From Chrysaora quinquecirrha (lineage: Eukaryota > Cnidaria > Scyphozoa > Semaeostomeae > Pelagiidae), in the NCBI GenBank assembly GCA_014526335.1, contig JACTAT010000010.1, positions 2,399,943 to 2,463,942 on the forward strand: a DNA stretch of 64,000 nucleotides, in the 5' to 3' direction. This document shows positions 54,941 to 64,000 of this stretch, piece by piece. The notes beneath the pieces were generated by a model. It did not search any database. It saw only the letters and a list, made by a program, of their open reading frames with translations, and was not told where the DNA came from. The stretch's first letter is position 1. Each line of letters opens with the position of its first letter. A program made the translations under genes and the position numbers.

Positions 54941-57900
54941 TAGTAACCAGCTAACTAACTAATTAGCTAGCTTACTAACTAACTAATTAACTAGCTAGCC
55001 AACTAACGAACTAACTAATTAACTAGCTAGCTGACTAACTAATTAACTAACTAACTAACAAACTAACTAACTAACTTACTGAATAACTGATTAATTAGTT
55101 AACTGACTAACTAACTAACTAACTAACTTGTTTATTACAGGTTCGTCAAAGCCATCAGTCAGAACATGACTCGAGCAAACGATACACAATGCTACCGAAG
55201 ACCCCACTTCTAACACAACAACAGAAAAGAAAAAAGTTGACCCATTTGGAAGAGCTGGAACAACACACCGTGTCAATCAAGTAAGTCGATCAATTTTTAT
55301 GCTTAATTCAGTTCGATTCAATTCAATTTCATTTGTAGAAAATCAACGCTACAGTACAATGTGTGAATGAGTATATAAATCAAATTTTCCATAAGTTGAT
55401 ATCCTAGTGCATTAGAGAACTAAAAACGGGTGCCAAAAGTTTTGGAACACCCCTGATAAAATTGGCGTCATCTTGCACGACTCCCTTCTTCCCCCTCTCC
55501 TTTTGGCAATGTTGAGTGAGAAGAAACTCCATGTTTGCTTCTATCTCATGTGGTTCCAAGAGCAACTGTCTTTAGAGATGAGGGGGAGTATTATGTCTTG
55601 CAAAAACGACATTATCTTCAAAAGTTATTGCAATAATTGTCGCCCTAGAGTAGGTTTTTACCAGGAGATATACTAGCTCAAAGCTCTTGGCTTTCTGTCT
55701 GTGAAGCTACTTTCACACTGACACTTAAAAACCAGCTTAATTTAAACCAGATGTTCAACTGCAGTTTAGGGGCCCCTAGTTACCTGCATTAGTAAGTATT
55801 ACGTGGCCTACTGGAATATTGGGGGCTGCGGCCCGCTTTAACTTTGTAGATGTTGCAAATTTATCACAATCTTTATACCTGCGTTGGCCAAAACTGTTCA
55901 TGAAAAGGATTTATTTGATTTCAAGGAGTATTATTTTTCATCAGTCGCCTTCGAACGTTATCAAAATTCAGTTCGATTACAATAATACAGGTAACTAGGG
56001 ACTCCTAAACTGCATTCTTACCAATCCAGGTTAATTTTCCGCCAATCAGATCGATTGGAATAGTTAAAATGACCAATCAGAGGTCAAGATTTGTAACACT
56101 GGTTAAGTTAAAACCGGTTTTACTTGCAGTGTAAAAGCAGTATGAAACTTCCTTATATTTATTGCAAGCAAATTTCTCCTGTTTGTCAAACATTATTCGT
56201 TTTAATTTGCCAGATAAGTTCATTCTTCTTCATTTGTTCTCTCTCATCATTTTTTTCTGATTAATTTTTTAGAACCAGATCACCAGCTAAGCAGAATGTG
56301 CTTCGCAGAGGCCATACAAAGTTCCAGTATGTGCGTCGCATGTTACCGATTGAGCTTGATCTGTGGGCGTGGCGTAGCAAGGAATTCTGGTCCATGATGC
56401 TGATGCTTGTACTCACGTGGTGGATAAGAATGTATCTGCATTATGTTGGGCAATATATTCTACTCGTTGGCTTACTAATACCAATAAACAGGTATCAAGT
56501 CTTCCATTTTATTACTTCACTTTTGCTGCATACTCTAAGGTGCCAAAGAAACGGGCTCCCCCGTTTATTAATTTTGAACTTTTTCCCCCACCCCCGGACC
56601 TTATTAGGACCCCCCCCGTTTATTAATTTTGGAAGAAGAAATTTTGGAAGAAAGAATTTCACTTGTGAAAGGAGTAAACTACGCTTCATAAACCTTATTT
56701 TGATAAAATAACTCAGAAAAAACACAGTAGTGTACAAAACGTTTACACTCAGTAGTGTAATCATTGGTAGTGTAGTGTATAATAGAAATAGTATAGTGTC
56801 TTAGGTAGTGTAGCGCATAAAAATTCCCCACCCACCCGTTTATTAAAACCCTCCCGTTTATTAATATTTTCAAATAGTTCCCACCCCTCCATTTATTAAG
56901 ACCCCCCGTTTATTTGGCACCTCAGAGTAATCGCCCGAAGCGCTTGCGTGCTAGCATTTTAGGCCCCGTTTACACTATACCGGATAGCTTTAGGAGCGTC
57001 TTGATTTTCGCATCGGATAGGGGTTGGTGTTTACATTATGCCAGAGCTATCTGATATGAAACGCTCCAAAAATTGGAGTGATTTTCACTGTGTTTTGTAG
57101 GTAATATGAAAGTCACCACGCTCCGGACGTAATTGGTATAGTGTAAATGGGTCTATCCGATATGAAAATCAAGACACAACGATAGCTAGCCGGTATAATG
57201 TAAGCACTTGTTTTTTCCGATAGGGGTTAAGGCAAGGCGCGACACTCCGATAGCTACCTATCTATTTCGACTCAGTTAGAAAAGTTTTAAGAAAACGTTA
57301 AGCAATGCAGGCATTGAGCTGTCAGCAATTAGGCTGAGCCTTATCCTTAAAACACTTCCTCAACATCGACGATATAGCTATAAAATTTGAACAAGATATT
57401 AACATTCAGTCAAGATAAATAATTGCCAACTCCAATTTACAATAGCATATGCAAAGTACTTAGAAGAGAAGACTGCCTGCAGTATTACTTCGCCCTTCCT
57501 TTACAAGCCCCCTCCTTTTGTTTAGACCCCCTCGAGCTAACTTTCTCTTCTAGTAATTCCCATCTTAAAAGGGATTTTATTTGAATCAGTCCCTGTTTTC
57601 TTTCAATAAACAGCTCGACGGGGTAGAAAAATCATGATTATTTTTTGGCGAAGGTAGAAAACTGGCTTTCTTGAGTCTCCATAAAAGTCTCAGAAAAGTC
57701 GCCATAACCGCCAAAATAGGGGTTTCAATTATAAGGAGAGACATGAAAACAGGATATATACGAGCAATTATACATCTTAGGGAAGAATTGAAACAACTAG
57801 AAAGGGTGCTAGGGAAAAGCGAATCAACTGTACTGTTGATTTTTCTCTACGTCAAGTTCTTTGCAAATGAAGCATATTTAAGCATATTTAAAGGCGGATT

Positions 57901-60900
57901 TTCAAAAGCTCGTTCAATGGGAAATTGTTTAGGGGAGTTGAGCTCCCTGAAAATCAAGAGAGACTCCATCCCCTGAGCCCCCCTCTCCTTGAAATCATCA
58001 CTGCGAGGTCCCCGCCAAGCCATTTGTAGCGGTATTTTATGCACAGTTTCACAAGGTAACTCGTAATTCACATATTCTTTTCCTCCCATAGCATCGAGTA
58101 CTTGCCTTACACTGTGACCATCAAATACCAGAACACAATCCTGAGAACAAAGGAGGAAATTGCCTTGCTTATAATTGGACCATTCACAAACATCATGGTA
58201 TTGATTGTCCTCATGCTGGTGGCTTATATCTTTCAACTGCTCCTTGATCGATTCCCCAATTTGTTTTCTCGCCTTATCATGGCATATGGAATACAAAGCG
58301 CCTTGGATCCTGTGTGGATATTGATTGTCGATACAGCAAAGTTGAGGTGAATTGTTTTATTTTAATTTCACACCTTTCGATCATACCCATGCTTCTCTTC
58401 TCCTTCATTCCATAGCCTCAGGATAGACTTATTACCTGAGTCCCAGTTATCGCTCACCAGACCGAGACTACACCAAACCGAGATCGCTCAAACTGGGACT
58501 CATAATATTACGGACATTTTCTGGGACTGGCGGGAACAAAAAATTGTTCCCCGTGGAAACGAGGCTGGTTGGCTGCATCGTCACAGCAAAATATACGAGC
58601 CCTATTTGGCAGCCGATTTAGTACTAAATGTCGCTAAAAGTTTGAAACAAGTATCGAAAAAGCTGGGTTGGTAAGAGCTTTCTCCAAAACAAATAGTGAG
58701 GTGAGTTTTAATACAAAGAAAGATTGTTTTTTACGGCGTTTTAGACACGGTAAATTTAGGCCATTACAACCACTTACCGTTGACATCATTGTCACCATGG
58801 TAATTTGAAAAAGAGGCAGAAAAAGTAAGTCCAGAAAGATAACCGTTCGATTATGAGTCGTAGTTTGAGCGTCCAGGCGATTCATTTCAACAGCGATAAC
58901 TACGAATCATGTAATAAGTCTAGCCTCAGGAGACCGTTGGTGCATGCATGAGCCAATACACTTCTTCCAACCCTCTCTATCTTCAGCACGTTGGTAAAGT
59001 TGCACTTCGTTTAGTGATGTTCATTGCTTGATGTCGTCCACCCACACTCTTTTCGGTCGTCCTCTATTTCTGCTCCCTTCCACTTTTCCCTGAATGATGC
59101 TTTTTGTCAGGCCATCTTTTCTTATTTGGTGTAATACACGTTTTTTTTTTTATAAGAACAAAGCATATAAGAACATAAGGCTTCAGAGGCTAAAAAGTTA
59201 AGAACATGCTAAGAACATTACAAGGCTTTGTGAAGCTAGAAAAAAATTAGAATTTACTTTCTTTAGTTGCGCTGTCCTGTTCTCAACTCTAGAAAACAAG
59301 TGAACTATCAATCATTGTGCATTTATGTGATATTTTTACATGTGCGTCCCTTTTTGTAGCAATTACCATCTAATTTGAAGAAGAACAGCTTTTTAAAAAG
59401 CAAGAAAATTAAGAACATTTTAAGAACATTTTGAGCCTTCAAATCGGAAAAATTAAGAACATTTCATGGCTTTCTTCAATTTCAGTGTTCTTATAAAAAA
59501 AAAAACGTGTAAATGCAACCTATGCAATAAATTGGAAAAAAACCACATATCTCATTGCCCGATGATGGGAGACGGATCTCTTCCGAAACGTTGCCCTGCT
59601 AAATATCAAAGCTTGTCATGATAAGTGGTGACTATCATGTCTAATACGGTGTTTTGTTTTGTTATGTTTGCAATGAAGGGGATTCCTATTCCTCGTGTAG
59701 TACTCTTTTTTAGCAACCGGTTAATAAGCAACTTCATTGCCTGAAAAAAAATCGTTTGAACACCCACATACAGTAGATTTCGAGAAATATGACTCATCTT
59801 CCCTTTCTTACCAGAAAATACAGGAAAACAACCCCCTTCCCCAAAAAATAATGTTATTCCGCTCGTCTACAGTCTGAATGTTATAAATACATGACGGCTG
59901 CTTGTGAGATACCCTTCACCGCCACAACCCAACATTGTTTGCCCGGGAGGGGTTCAACTATTATAAATGAGGTTGAAAAAATGCAAGTGTTCCAAGACTT
60001 TTGACTGGCATTGTAGGGCTATATTTGACAAACAACGTTTGATCATTTGGCCAGGGCCTAAGCTTCACTCAGATTCAAAAGAGCAACAGAGAGAAGAGAA
60101 TCCTCCAACTCTCATGCTTTAAAATAATGTGTAGAGAGATCTGAATCATCATCAACGGGACTTAACTGCTTGCACGAGGGGGATCTGCACGCATTGAACA
60201 CGCATCTTAGATCACGCACGCGCATTTTTGATCGCTTGTACACGTTTTTGACCGCACATGCACGTTTTTGAACGCATATGCACGTTTTTGACCGCACATG
60301 CACGTTTTTGAACGCACATGCACGATTTCCTTTCCCAATACACACGAGGATAGAATGTTTCTCATCACTCGTCAATTGTACCTTCAGATACAAGAATCTT
60401 GGCACAGACAACCCGATTGGTGACGCGTACAGGCTGTTCTACCATTTTAGCCGTTACTATAGCAGCGGAACCGTTACACTGTTTATAAGCGTTTCCATGA
60501 CAGTTTTTCTGTACGCCGTGACAATCTTCTGTTCAGTCACAATCCTTTATATGTACTTCATGCGACTGCATAACAACGGCCGGATGATGGACATCTATTG
60601 GAGGCTACATGGAACCGAGAACAGTTTCTTTGTGCCCTATGACTTGGAGATGTCCAATGAGGAGCTTGCTTATATCTGCCGTAAAGCTGATCAGTGGAGA
60701 GGACAGGAAGGCGAACAGAGGAAAGTCAATGTTTATCATTACGCATGGGAAGAGGAAGAGGTTAGTACCCCCGTCGATTTCATAATTTATCAGCCTAACT
60801 AATTGTAATATCCACATTGGACGGGTGGCAGCTGTTGGCCTTCGATATTGCGTAGAGACTTCTACCCTCAGTTTGTCTTATCTGCAAACTTTGTTAGTCT

Positions 60901-62575
60901 CCAAGGCATGGAAAATCTGTGTCTCGATTTGCAAAATACTTGTCATGAAAATCAGCTCCTCATTGTTGCCTTTTTCTCCGAGTTTTTTACCAAGTGTCAA
61001 GGTTCAGGGAATGTTCTTCAAGATTAATTCAGCATCTAATGAATAAGGGTACTTTGATAAATGAGTGTAAAACAGGAGAACCCGTTGTACCGAGAGTTTT
61101 CTTTAACAAGGCCCCTGAAGTACAATTCAAAGATCATCTCGTGATTTGTGGAAATAGGATCAGCAGGAGCTAGCATAATCATAGTCAATAGAAGTGAGGA
61201 CTGGTCTGGAAACTTATTGTCTTAACTCTTTGTCTCGATTTTAACGAGCCACGTGACCAAACTGAGGGGACGGGAATTGTTTGTCTGTTTGCGTTATGTA
61301 CTGTACTATCCTTGATTTCTCCTCACTTCTATTGACTATGGCATAATGTTCCTTGTATTTCTATGCGAAAAGGGGTTTGACTAATGCTTTGTTGATATTA
61401 AATTCTGCCCAATTTTGCATACCCTGTCTTGTTTCACTCTGTTTGATTAGCAAGTGTGGCAGTGTGGTATTGATATTCGGACCACTATTCAAAGGCCATA
61501 ATCTTTCTGGATCTTTTTAACGACTCAGCTTTCCATCCTTCAAACATTGGTAAATGAGTATCCAAGGTATTCCTTGCAGAATATCAATCGAGGGGCACAA
61601 GCTGCTGGTCCATATCAGTTATAAAGCTGCTTTAATCCCAGATCTGTGTTAACAAATAAAGGCTGCTTGTTTGCTGGCTTGATGTATGATGTTTTTTGTT
61701 TCTCTAGGTCGCTGAAGAAGACTGGGGTGATCAGAAGCCAAGGAAAAGACCAGACAATCGCACTGAAACTATCACACACATCTCAATTCATACCATCCAC
61801 CTGGATGGTCTAAGAGAGCTTTTCAGACATTTCCTAAGACTCAACAATGGTGCTATAGTCGAGGTGGGTGATAAGGTTATTAAAATTCTAACTATTAAGC
61901 TGTGAATCTGATTTCTCAATTCAAAATGCCTATGAATAGCGGATTGGGAAAATAGTGTTTTTAGCACCAATCCCTGGGATCTCTATTTGGGCCCCTTCTC
62001 TTTTTAGCCACCCAAATAGCCCCGTAAAGCTGAAATGTTGCAATTATCCCCCATTTTTAGCCCCCACCCAGTTTTGCGAAAAGTTTGTTATTTTAAACTA
62101 AATACAAGAATTTTGGGACAAATTATAACCTATTACCGGGCGATAATTCCCAATTTCTAACTTTCTGTGTTTGAAAGTCATAACTGTCTTCCCAATTTCT
62201 ACTTTGCCGCTCACCTTGACACAACCTACTGAGCAAAATAAACGATTTCCAGCTCACTCTGTTTTTATTAGGCATATGATTCCTGACTCCTATTTTCCAT
62301 CCACGCTTAGGCCAAATCAAAAGCATTGTATTACATTGACTCAATGTAAATCGTCTCCATTGCGTTTTTAGGTCTTTGGAGAAGCTAAAATTCCTGGATC
62401 TAACGACAATGCAAGATTACGAGAACTGCATCGAAAAACTTCGCAAGACAGATCACCGAAGATTGGCTATCGTAATCGCTCGTACAGCGGATCTTCGAAT
62501 GGTAGCTCGGTGGCGAAAGACGATCAACGGCGAGCATCGTCGCAGTTTCTCGGCCTGCCAACTGCAGCTAATTAA
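45322..62575 (+). CDS. Gene C: large coiled-coil/C2-like/multi-pass membrane protein, likely ciliary, family not recognised
   Basis: Exons: 45322-45710, 46478-46844, 47332-47588, 48185-48346, 49321-49431, 49997-50138, 51190-51332, 51610-51779, 52868-52999, 53101-53383, 54202-54513, 55141-55280, 56273-56491, 58092-58346, 60388-60760, 61708-61863, 62372-62575. The sum is 3,815 bp, one short of 1,272 codons, because exon 1 changes frame near 45,490-45,540. The ATG sits in a good context (ACCAATGG). Layout: acidic and Lys-rich N-terminus, coiled coil, globular C2-like region (about residues 445-600), disordered middle, four or more membrane segments (about 885-1110), and a polar tail. I do not recognise a named family with certainty. 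The X-box upstream suggests a cilium role. Confidence 0.78.
45885..46035 (+). repeat. SINE-like copy, same family as 10,780-11,115
   Basis: Contains GGGTTTGAGCCCCC, GAGATGAGGTCCCGTTAGTG and TCTGAGATCCTAGTGATTGG in the same order as the copies in gene A. A loose tail fragment (CACCATTTCACCTTCACG type) appears at about 46,170-46,203. Confidence 0.5.
46917..47248. mobile_element. Long-TIR foldback MITE, TTA target duplication
   Basis: About 60 bp at each end are inverted (AGGCGGATTACACTAGCATC against GATGTTAGTGTAATCTGGCCT), continuing through AACGAGAGAATATGACAGTG. TTA stands at 46914-46916 and 47249-47251. This fits a Harbinger-type MITE and differs from families 1 and 2. Confidence 0.75.
47589..48170. 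repeat. TTGAT/TTGAC/TTTAC pentamer array
   Basis: Begins as perfect TTTGA repeats right after the donor at 47,588 and drifts to CTTGA and CTTTA, filling the intron up to the acceptor at 48,184. Confidence 0.88.
48429..48582. mobile_element. Small foldback MITE
   Basis: CTAGCAAACCTATACGTAGT and the inverted GCGTAAAGGTTCCGTTTGTTAG flank ACTGTGGTGGGTTTT / AACCACCCACAGTAGT arms. No clear target duplication. Confidence 0.5.
48986..49227. mobile_element. Small foldback MITE
   Basis: ACTTTTTTTAAATAAGCAAC at the left and GTTGCTTATTAAAAAAAGT at the right are inverted. An inner AATAAGCAACTTAGGGCTG repeats as AATTAAGCAACTTCGAGGGCTG. Confidence 0.55.
49540..49770. repeat. CTTGA/CCTGA pentamer array
   Basis: Degenerate ACTTG and ACCTG pentamers in the intron after exon 49321-49431, related to arrays at 47,589 and 51,001. 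Confidence 0.82.
49997..53383 (+). CDS. Gene C exons 6-10: globular C2-like region
   Basis: Exons 49997-50138, 51190-51332, 51610-51779, 52868-52999 and 53101-53383 encode an alternating strand pattern: IQIKLKCLRGVKNKLP, ASRYVLMASLYSRLGGH, EFYNIEVTIDQSVFEV, MVLMFELFILRG, VVGWGCFPISDG, and NLYFEIVKLP. The order (lipid-facing strand, V-W-G-F-P turn, paired strands) resembles a C2 domain, but the usual calcium aspartates are not obvious. The last exon ends in a Ser/Pro/Glu-rich stretch. A membrane-targeting or assembly role is plausible; it is inference. Confidence 0.6.
50279..50800. repeat. TTC pyrimidine tract
   Basis: More than 500 bp of TTC/TCC on the + strand in the intron 50,139-51,189, with a short ATT run inside. 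Large ORFs on both strands are artefacts. Confidence 0.92.
51001..51155. repeat. TGACC/TGATC pentamer array
   Basis: Perfect CCTGA repeats, a block of TCTGA repeats, then CCTGA again, just upstream of the acceptor at 51,189. Confidence 0.93.
51946..52820. repeat. AACT tetranucleotide array
   Basis: Nearly the whole intron between exons 51610-51779 and 52868-52999. It is interrupted at about 52,021-52,280 by a foldback insert whose ends GGGAGCGGTCATTATTTATG and CATAAATAATGATCGGTCCC are inverted. Confidence 0.9.
52023..52274. mobile_element. MITE inserted in the AACT array
   Basis: Ends AGGGAGCGGTCATTATTTAT and ATAAATAATGATCGGTCCCT are inverted with one or two mismatches. The flanking sequence is AACT repeat (CTAA on both sides), so a duplication of CTAA-type sequence cannot be told from the array. 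Inner arms TACCCC/GGGGTAA also pair. Confidence 0.6.
53398..53520. mobile_element. Family 3 (Mutator-like) partial copy
   Basis: AGACTTATTACCTGAGTCGT at the left matches the ends of 31212-31321 and 58424-58922; the right side has GTGATAACTGGGACT but lacks the final terminal bases. A GTTGTTGTTCTTG run follows. Confidence 0.5.
53788..53830 (+). ncRNA. Hammerhead-ribozyme-like motif (best copy)
   Basis: Parts in order: TTGTAA (stem I strand), CTGAAGA (the CUGANGA box), GGAT-loop-ATCC (stem II), GAAA, CATG with a GTC cleavage-type triplet, then TTACAA, which pairs perfectly with the first strand. One extra U sits between the CUGANGA box and stem II. Stem III is minimal, as in hammerheads of Penelope-like elements, which are thought to work as dimers. 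Whether it cleaves is unknown. Confidence 0.4.
54085..54165. mobile_element. Family 1 foldback fragment
   Basis: AAGTGGCCAAAAGGTCAAAC, TTGCTTGACAAGCAAATCTC and GTTTGATCCCTTGGTCAGG are one arm of family 1, immediately upstream of exon 54202-54513. Confidence 0.5.
54202..55280 (+). CDS. Gene C exons 11-12: disordered middle region
   Basis: Exons 54202-54513 and 55141-55280. Content is Ser/Gln/Pro-rich and basic (PPLVRQQPPSDGTTQRP), then acidic (LSDDESSAESQYSDDDVYV), then basic again (QQQKRKKLTHLEELE) before the membrane segments. No domain is recognised. Confidence 0.68.
54555..55130. repeat. AACT/AGCT tetranucleotide array
   Basis: AACT with frequent AGCT variants occupies the intron between exons 11 and 12, running to a few bases before the acceptor at 55,140. 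Confidence 0.92.
55703..56151. mobile_element. Foldback element with diverged ends
   Basis: GAAGCTACTTTCACACTG at the left and CAGTATGAAACTTC near the right end are inverted, as are GCAGTTTAGGGGCCCCTAGTTACCTG and CAGGTAACTAGGGACTCCTAAACTGC parts inside (about 55,760 and 55,988). Probably a MITE, 450 bp. Confidence 0.5.
56273..60760 (+). CDS. Gene C exons 13-15: multi-pass membrane region
   Basis: Exons 56273-56491, 58092-58346 and 60388-60760. Hydrophobic runs are FWSMMLMLVLTWWIRMYL, YVGQYILLVGLLIPI, IALLIIGPFTNIMVLIVLML (continuing VAYIFQLLL), a weaker ALDPVWILIV, and VTLFISVSMTVFLYAVTIFC. That gives four to six membrane passes. A conserved-looking YHFSRYYSSGTV precedes the last helix and MRLHNNGRMMDIYWRLHG follows it. 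The exon ends in an acidic EEEE before a GTTAGT donor. Topology cannot be settled by eye. Confidence 0.7.
56533..56927. mobile_element. Foldback MITE with GTTTATT ends
   Basis: CTCTAAGGTGCCAAAGAAAC and GTTTATTTGGCACCTCAGAG are inverted, with several CCCCCGTTTATTAA copies near both ends. It lies in the intron after exon 13. Confidence 0.6.
56962..57208. mobile_element. Foldback MITE
   Basis: GGCCCCGTTTACACTATACC and GCCGGTATAATGTAAGC are inverted; ATCGGATAG and CTATCCGAT motifs repeat within. No clear target duplication. Confidence 0.5.
58424..58922. mobile_element. Mutator-like MITE, family 3, 9-bp target duplication
   Basis: Starts TAGACTTATTACCTGAGTC and ends CATGTAATAAGTCTA, inverted apart from small differences. 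GCCTCAGGA is duplicated at 58415-58423 and 58923-58931. Length is 499 bp with no ORF. It is the longer relative of 31212-31321. Confidence 0.78.
59137..59509. mobile_element. TIR MITE with TA target duplication
   Basis: CACG followed by a T-run and TATAAGAACA at the left mirrors TGTTCTTATA, an A-run and CGTG at the right; TA flanks both. The interior repeats TTAAGAACAT. TA duplication suggests a Tc1/mariner-type origin. Confidence 0.65.
59556..59596 (+). ncRNA. Hammerhead-ribozyme-like motif (degenerate)
   Basis: CCGATGA, a GGGAGA/TCTCTT stem, GAAAC and GTT. Same layout as 18,291-18,330 and part of a longer repeat shared with 18,248-18,392. The second base of the CUGAUGA box is C, so activity is doubtful. 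Confidence 0.3.
59984..60013 (-). mobile_element. Solo Tc1/mariner-type end
   Basis: Read on the - strand: GCCAGTCAAAAGTCTTGGAA, a sequence typical of Tc1-like termini. A partner end was not found; GCCAAAAGTTTTGGAACACC at about 55,430 is a looser match. Family 1 sequence follows at 60,018-60,060. Confidence 0.45.
60219..60324. repeat. 20-bp minisatellite CACGTTTTTGACCGCACATG
   Basis: Units start at 60241, 60261, 60281 and 60301, with a diverged copy before them. It lies about 60 bp upstream of the acceptor for exon 60388. Confidence 0.88.
61540..61672 (+). repeat. SINE-like repeat family 2, body copy
   Basis: Matches 26,680-26,838 in order: GGTAAATGAGTATCCAAGGT, AGAATATCAATCGAGGGGCA, CAAGCTGCTGGT, ending TTAACAAATAAAGGC. 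The tRNA-like head is missing. Confidence 0.5.
61708..62575 (+). CDS. Gene C exons 16-17: C-terminal tail
   Basis: Exons 61708-61863 and 62372-62575 end in TAA at 62,573-62,575. Residues include HISIHTIHLDGLRELFRHF, an amphipathic helix, then IVEVFGEAKIPGSNDN and a polar Ser/Arg-rich end (RSYSGSSNGSSVAKDD). No domain is recognised. Confidence 0.7.
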
Positions 62576-64000
62576 CATAACATCAAGAGCTGATGAAGAA
62601 TACGGTTTTATGATGCCTCGTTAAAACTTTTCACAGTTGCTTATTTCTATACAGCATGCTTTTAGAGACACTCTTATGTACAGTAGTGCCTTTCTGCACG
62701 TTACACCCTTACCGATGTATGAAAGTTAATGTCATTGTATGTTTTTACGGGGGTTCGGTGTGATGTTAATTAGCTCTTCATGTAACATGCATGGCATATC
62801 CTACAAGTGCTATGAAGCTGTTTGAAACTAACTAAGTATAGGTTCTCACCTATGATCTTCACATTTACAGAATACACCTTTTCAACTACAGGCTGTTTTT
62901 CCAAGTCCTTCAACTGAGTGATCTTTGCGGTCAAATCCCATATAAATTTTCAACACTAGAAAAGCGATAATTTGCGGAATTCGAAGCTGAGGCCAAACCT
63001 TTTGAAGAAATTTGCTTGAATTTTGAAAACGAGGCTGTCAGCTGAAATGTATTTTGCGTGGTGTTTTTGTGTGATTTCTTTACTTGAGCATTAGGCTTTT
63101 AACTTTATTTTAATTAACCATTGACATAGGAAAGGCAGGCCCCTTTTTGCTATTTATCATGTATATATTGTAGATATTTTTAGTTTGCGTGTTTTAACAT
63201 GAAGTGAGTCCTACTTGTATAGAGTCTTTGTTTTGCTTGCATCTGAAGGGTTTCTGTTAACCTGACTTGATTTTATCCTGAGAAAAGCTCGTCCGAAGAG
63301 GCTTGACTAACTAGGAGACGTGACGTCTCCTCTATGTCTCTCAGTTTAGCCACCTCGGAAACTTTGCGCGCGATTTGTAGCGAAAGACACGCAAATGTTT
63401 CTGGGAGACAGCAGATACATTGCTTGTCTCCGCGACTCGCAGGACCTGTTGCTCCTTGACTTCTCTAATAACAAGAAAGCCTATACATTTAAAGTACGCG
63501 ACCACCGTTATAACGGAATGCGGTAACTGATTAGAAAGCGTGCGGTGATAAAAAGCGCGTTGATTTTCTTAGTTTCCTTGGCTTTAAGTCTGTATTGCAC
63601 TGGGTCTTTCAATTTAAGTTTTTTAAGTTTCTTTGAAAAGAGGTGTATAATTGTCCCATCATAAAAACAAAATTAGATTGGCGGCCCAACCAATTTACTC
63701 AGAATGGTTTCATGGCCCATCCATATTCCCTCCGTCCCCCCTAGCAGATGTGACAAACGTGAAAGACAATCTTTTATCACTACAGTTGTAGAAAATTAGG
63801 GAAATTTGGTTCCTACTGCTGTAATATCCAAAACCAAATAGAAAACGAGAAAAGTGAGAAGAAATGCGTGTCAAATAATCAAGTATTGTATTTTGATACA
63901 AAAAAATACTCGTCACAGGTAAATTATCTACTCCAAAATATTTACAATGCATTTACAATACCAAATAGATAAAACGTGGAATAAATAATACTACAGGGAC
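62576..64000. other. 3' flank of gene C
   Basis: No further gene seen. 63,299-63,460 is a decayed family 2 MITE (GACGTCTCCTCTATGTCTCTCAG, GTTTAGCCACCTCGGAAAC). No AATAAA was noticed close to the stop; one occurs at 63,980-63,985. Confidence 0.45.

Overview
The window is animal nuclear DNA. Its genes are split by many GT-AG introns, the proteins belong to metazoan families, and the introns are packed with transposon remnants and short tandem repeats. The set of families (MLCK-type kinase, MAGUK-type PDZ-SH3, animal-type eEF1A, a likely ciliary membrane protein) together with the intron sizes suggests an invertebrate, perhaps a sponge or cnidarian. I cannot fix the taxon from sequence alone. 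All three genes I can reconstruct read on the + strand.

Gene A (from before 846 to about 34,958 or beyond) has at least 30 exons and about 2,016 codons inside the window. In order it encodes a Ser/Thr-rich N-terminus, a PDZ domain, a MAGUK-like SH3 domain, an MLCK-like kinase, a calmodulin-binding-type helix, a long disordered linker, a second MLCK-like kinase, and a long coiled coil. The two kinases share the same exon cuts: eight consecutive exons are 201, 139, 124, 49, 27, 153 and 46 bp in both, then 75 versus 72 bp. They therefore arose by internal duplication. This PDZ-SH3-kinase-kinase-coiled-coil layout is the most unusual thing in the window.

Gene B (40,750-44,443) is eEF1A in four coding exons. 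It carries a recent tandem duplication of about 716 bp that adds a second copy of exon 3, fused to the tail of exon 2. Gene C (45,322-62,575) has 17 coding exons and about 1,271 codons. It has an acidic coiled-coil N-terminus, a globular C2-like region and several C-terminal membrane segments. I do not recognise the family with confidence. A near-consensus RFX X-box lies about 250 bp upstream of its start, which points to a ciliary role.

The introns and spacers hold a frame-broken CR1/Jockey-type LINE with a hAT element nested in it, and a second hAT element with a perfect 8-bp target duplication. They also hold piggyBac-, pogo-, mariner-, Mutator- and Harbinger-like miniature elements, several of them with target-site duplications I could read, plus SINE-like repeats and hammerhead-ribozyme-like motifs. 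Arrays of AACT/AGTT, TTC, ATC and TGACY pentamers are common.

Four coding exons (three in gene A, one in gene C) and parts of the LINE each need exactly one extra base to keep frame. This looks like deletion-biased sequence error, or a genuine set of lesions, and should be kept in mind for every product below.
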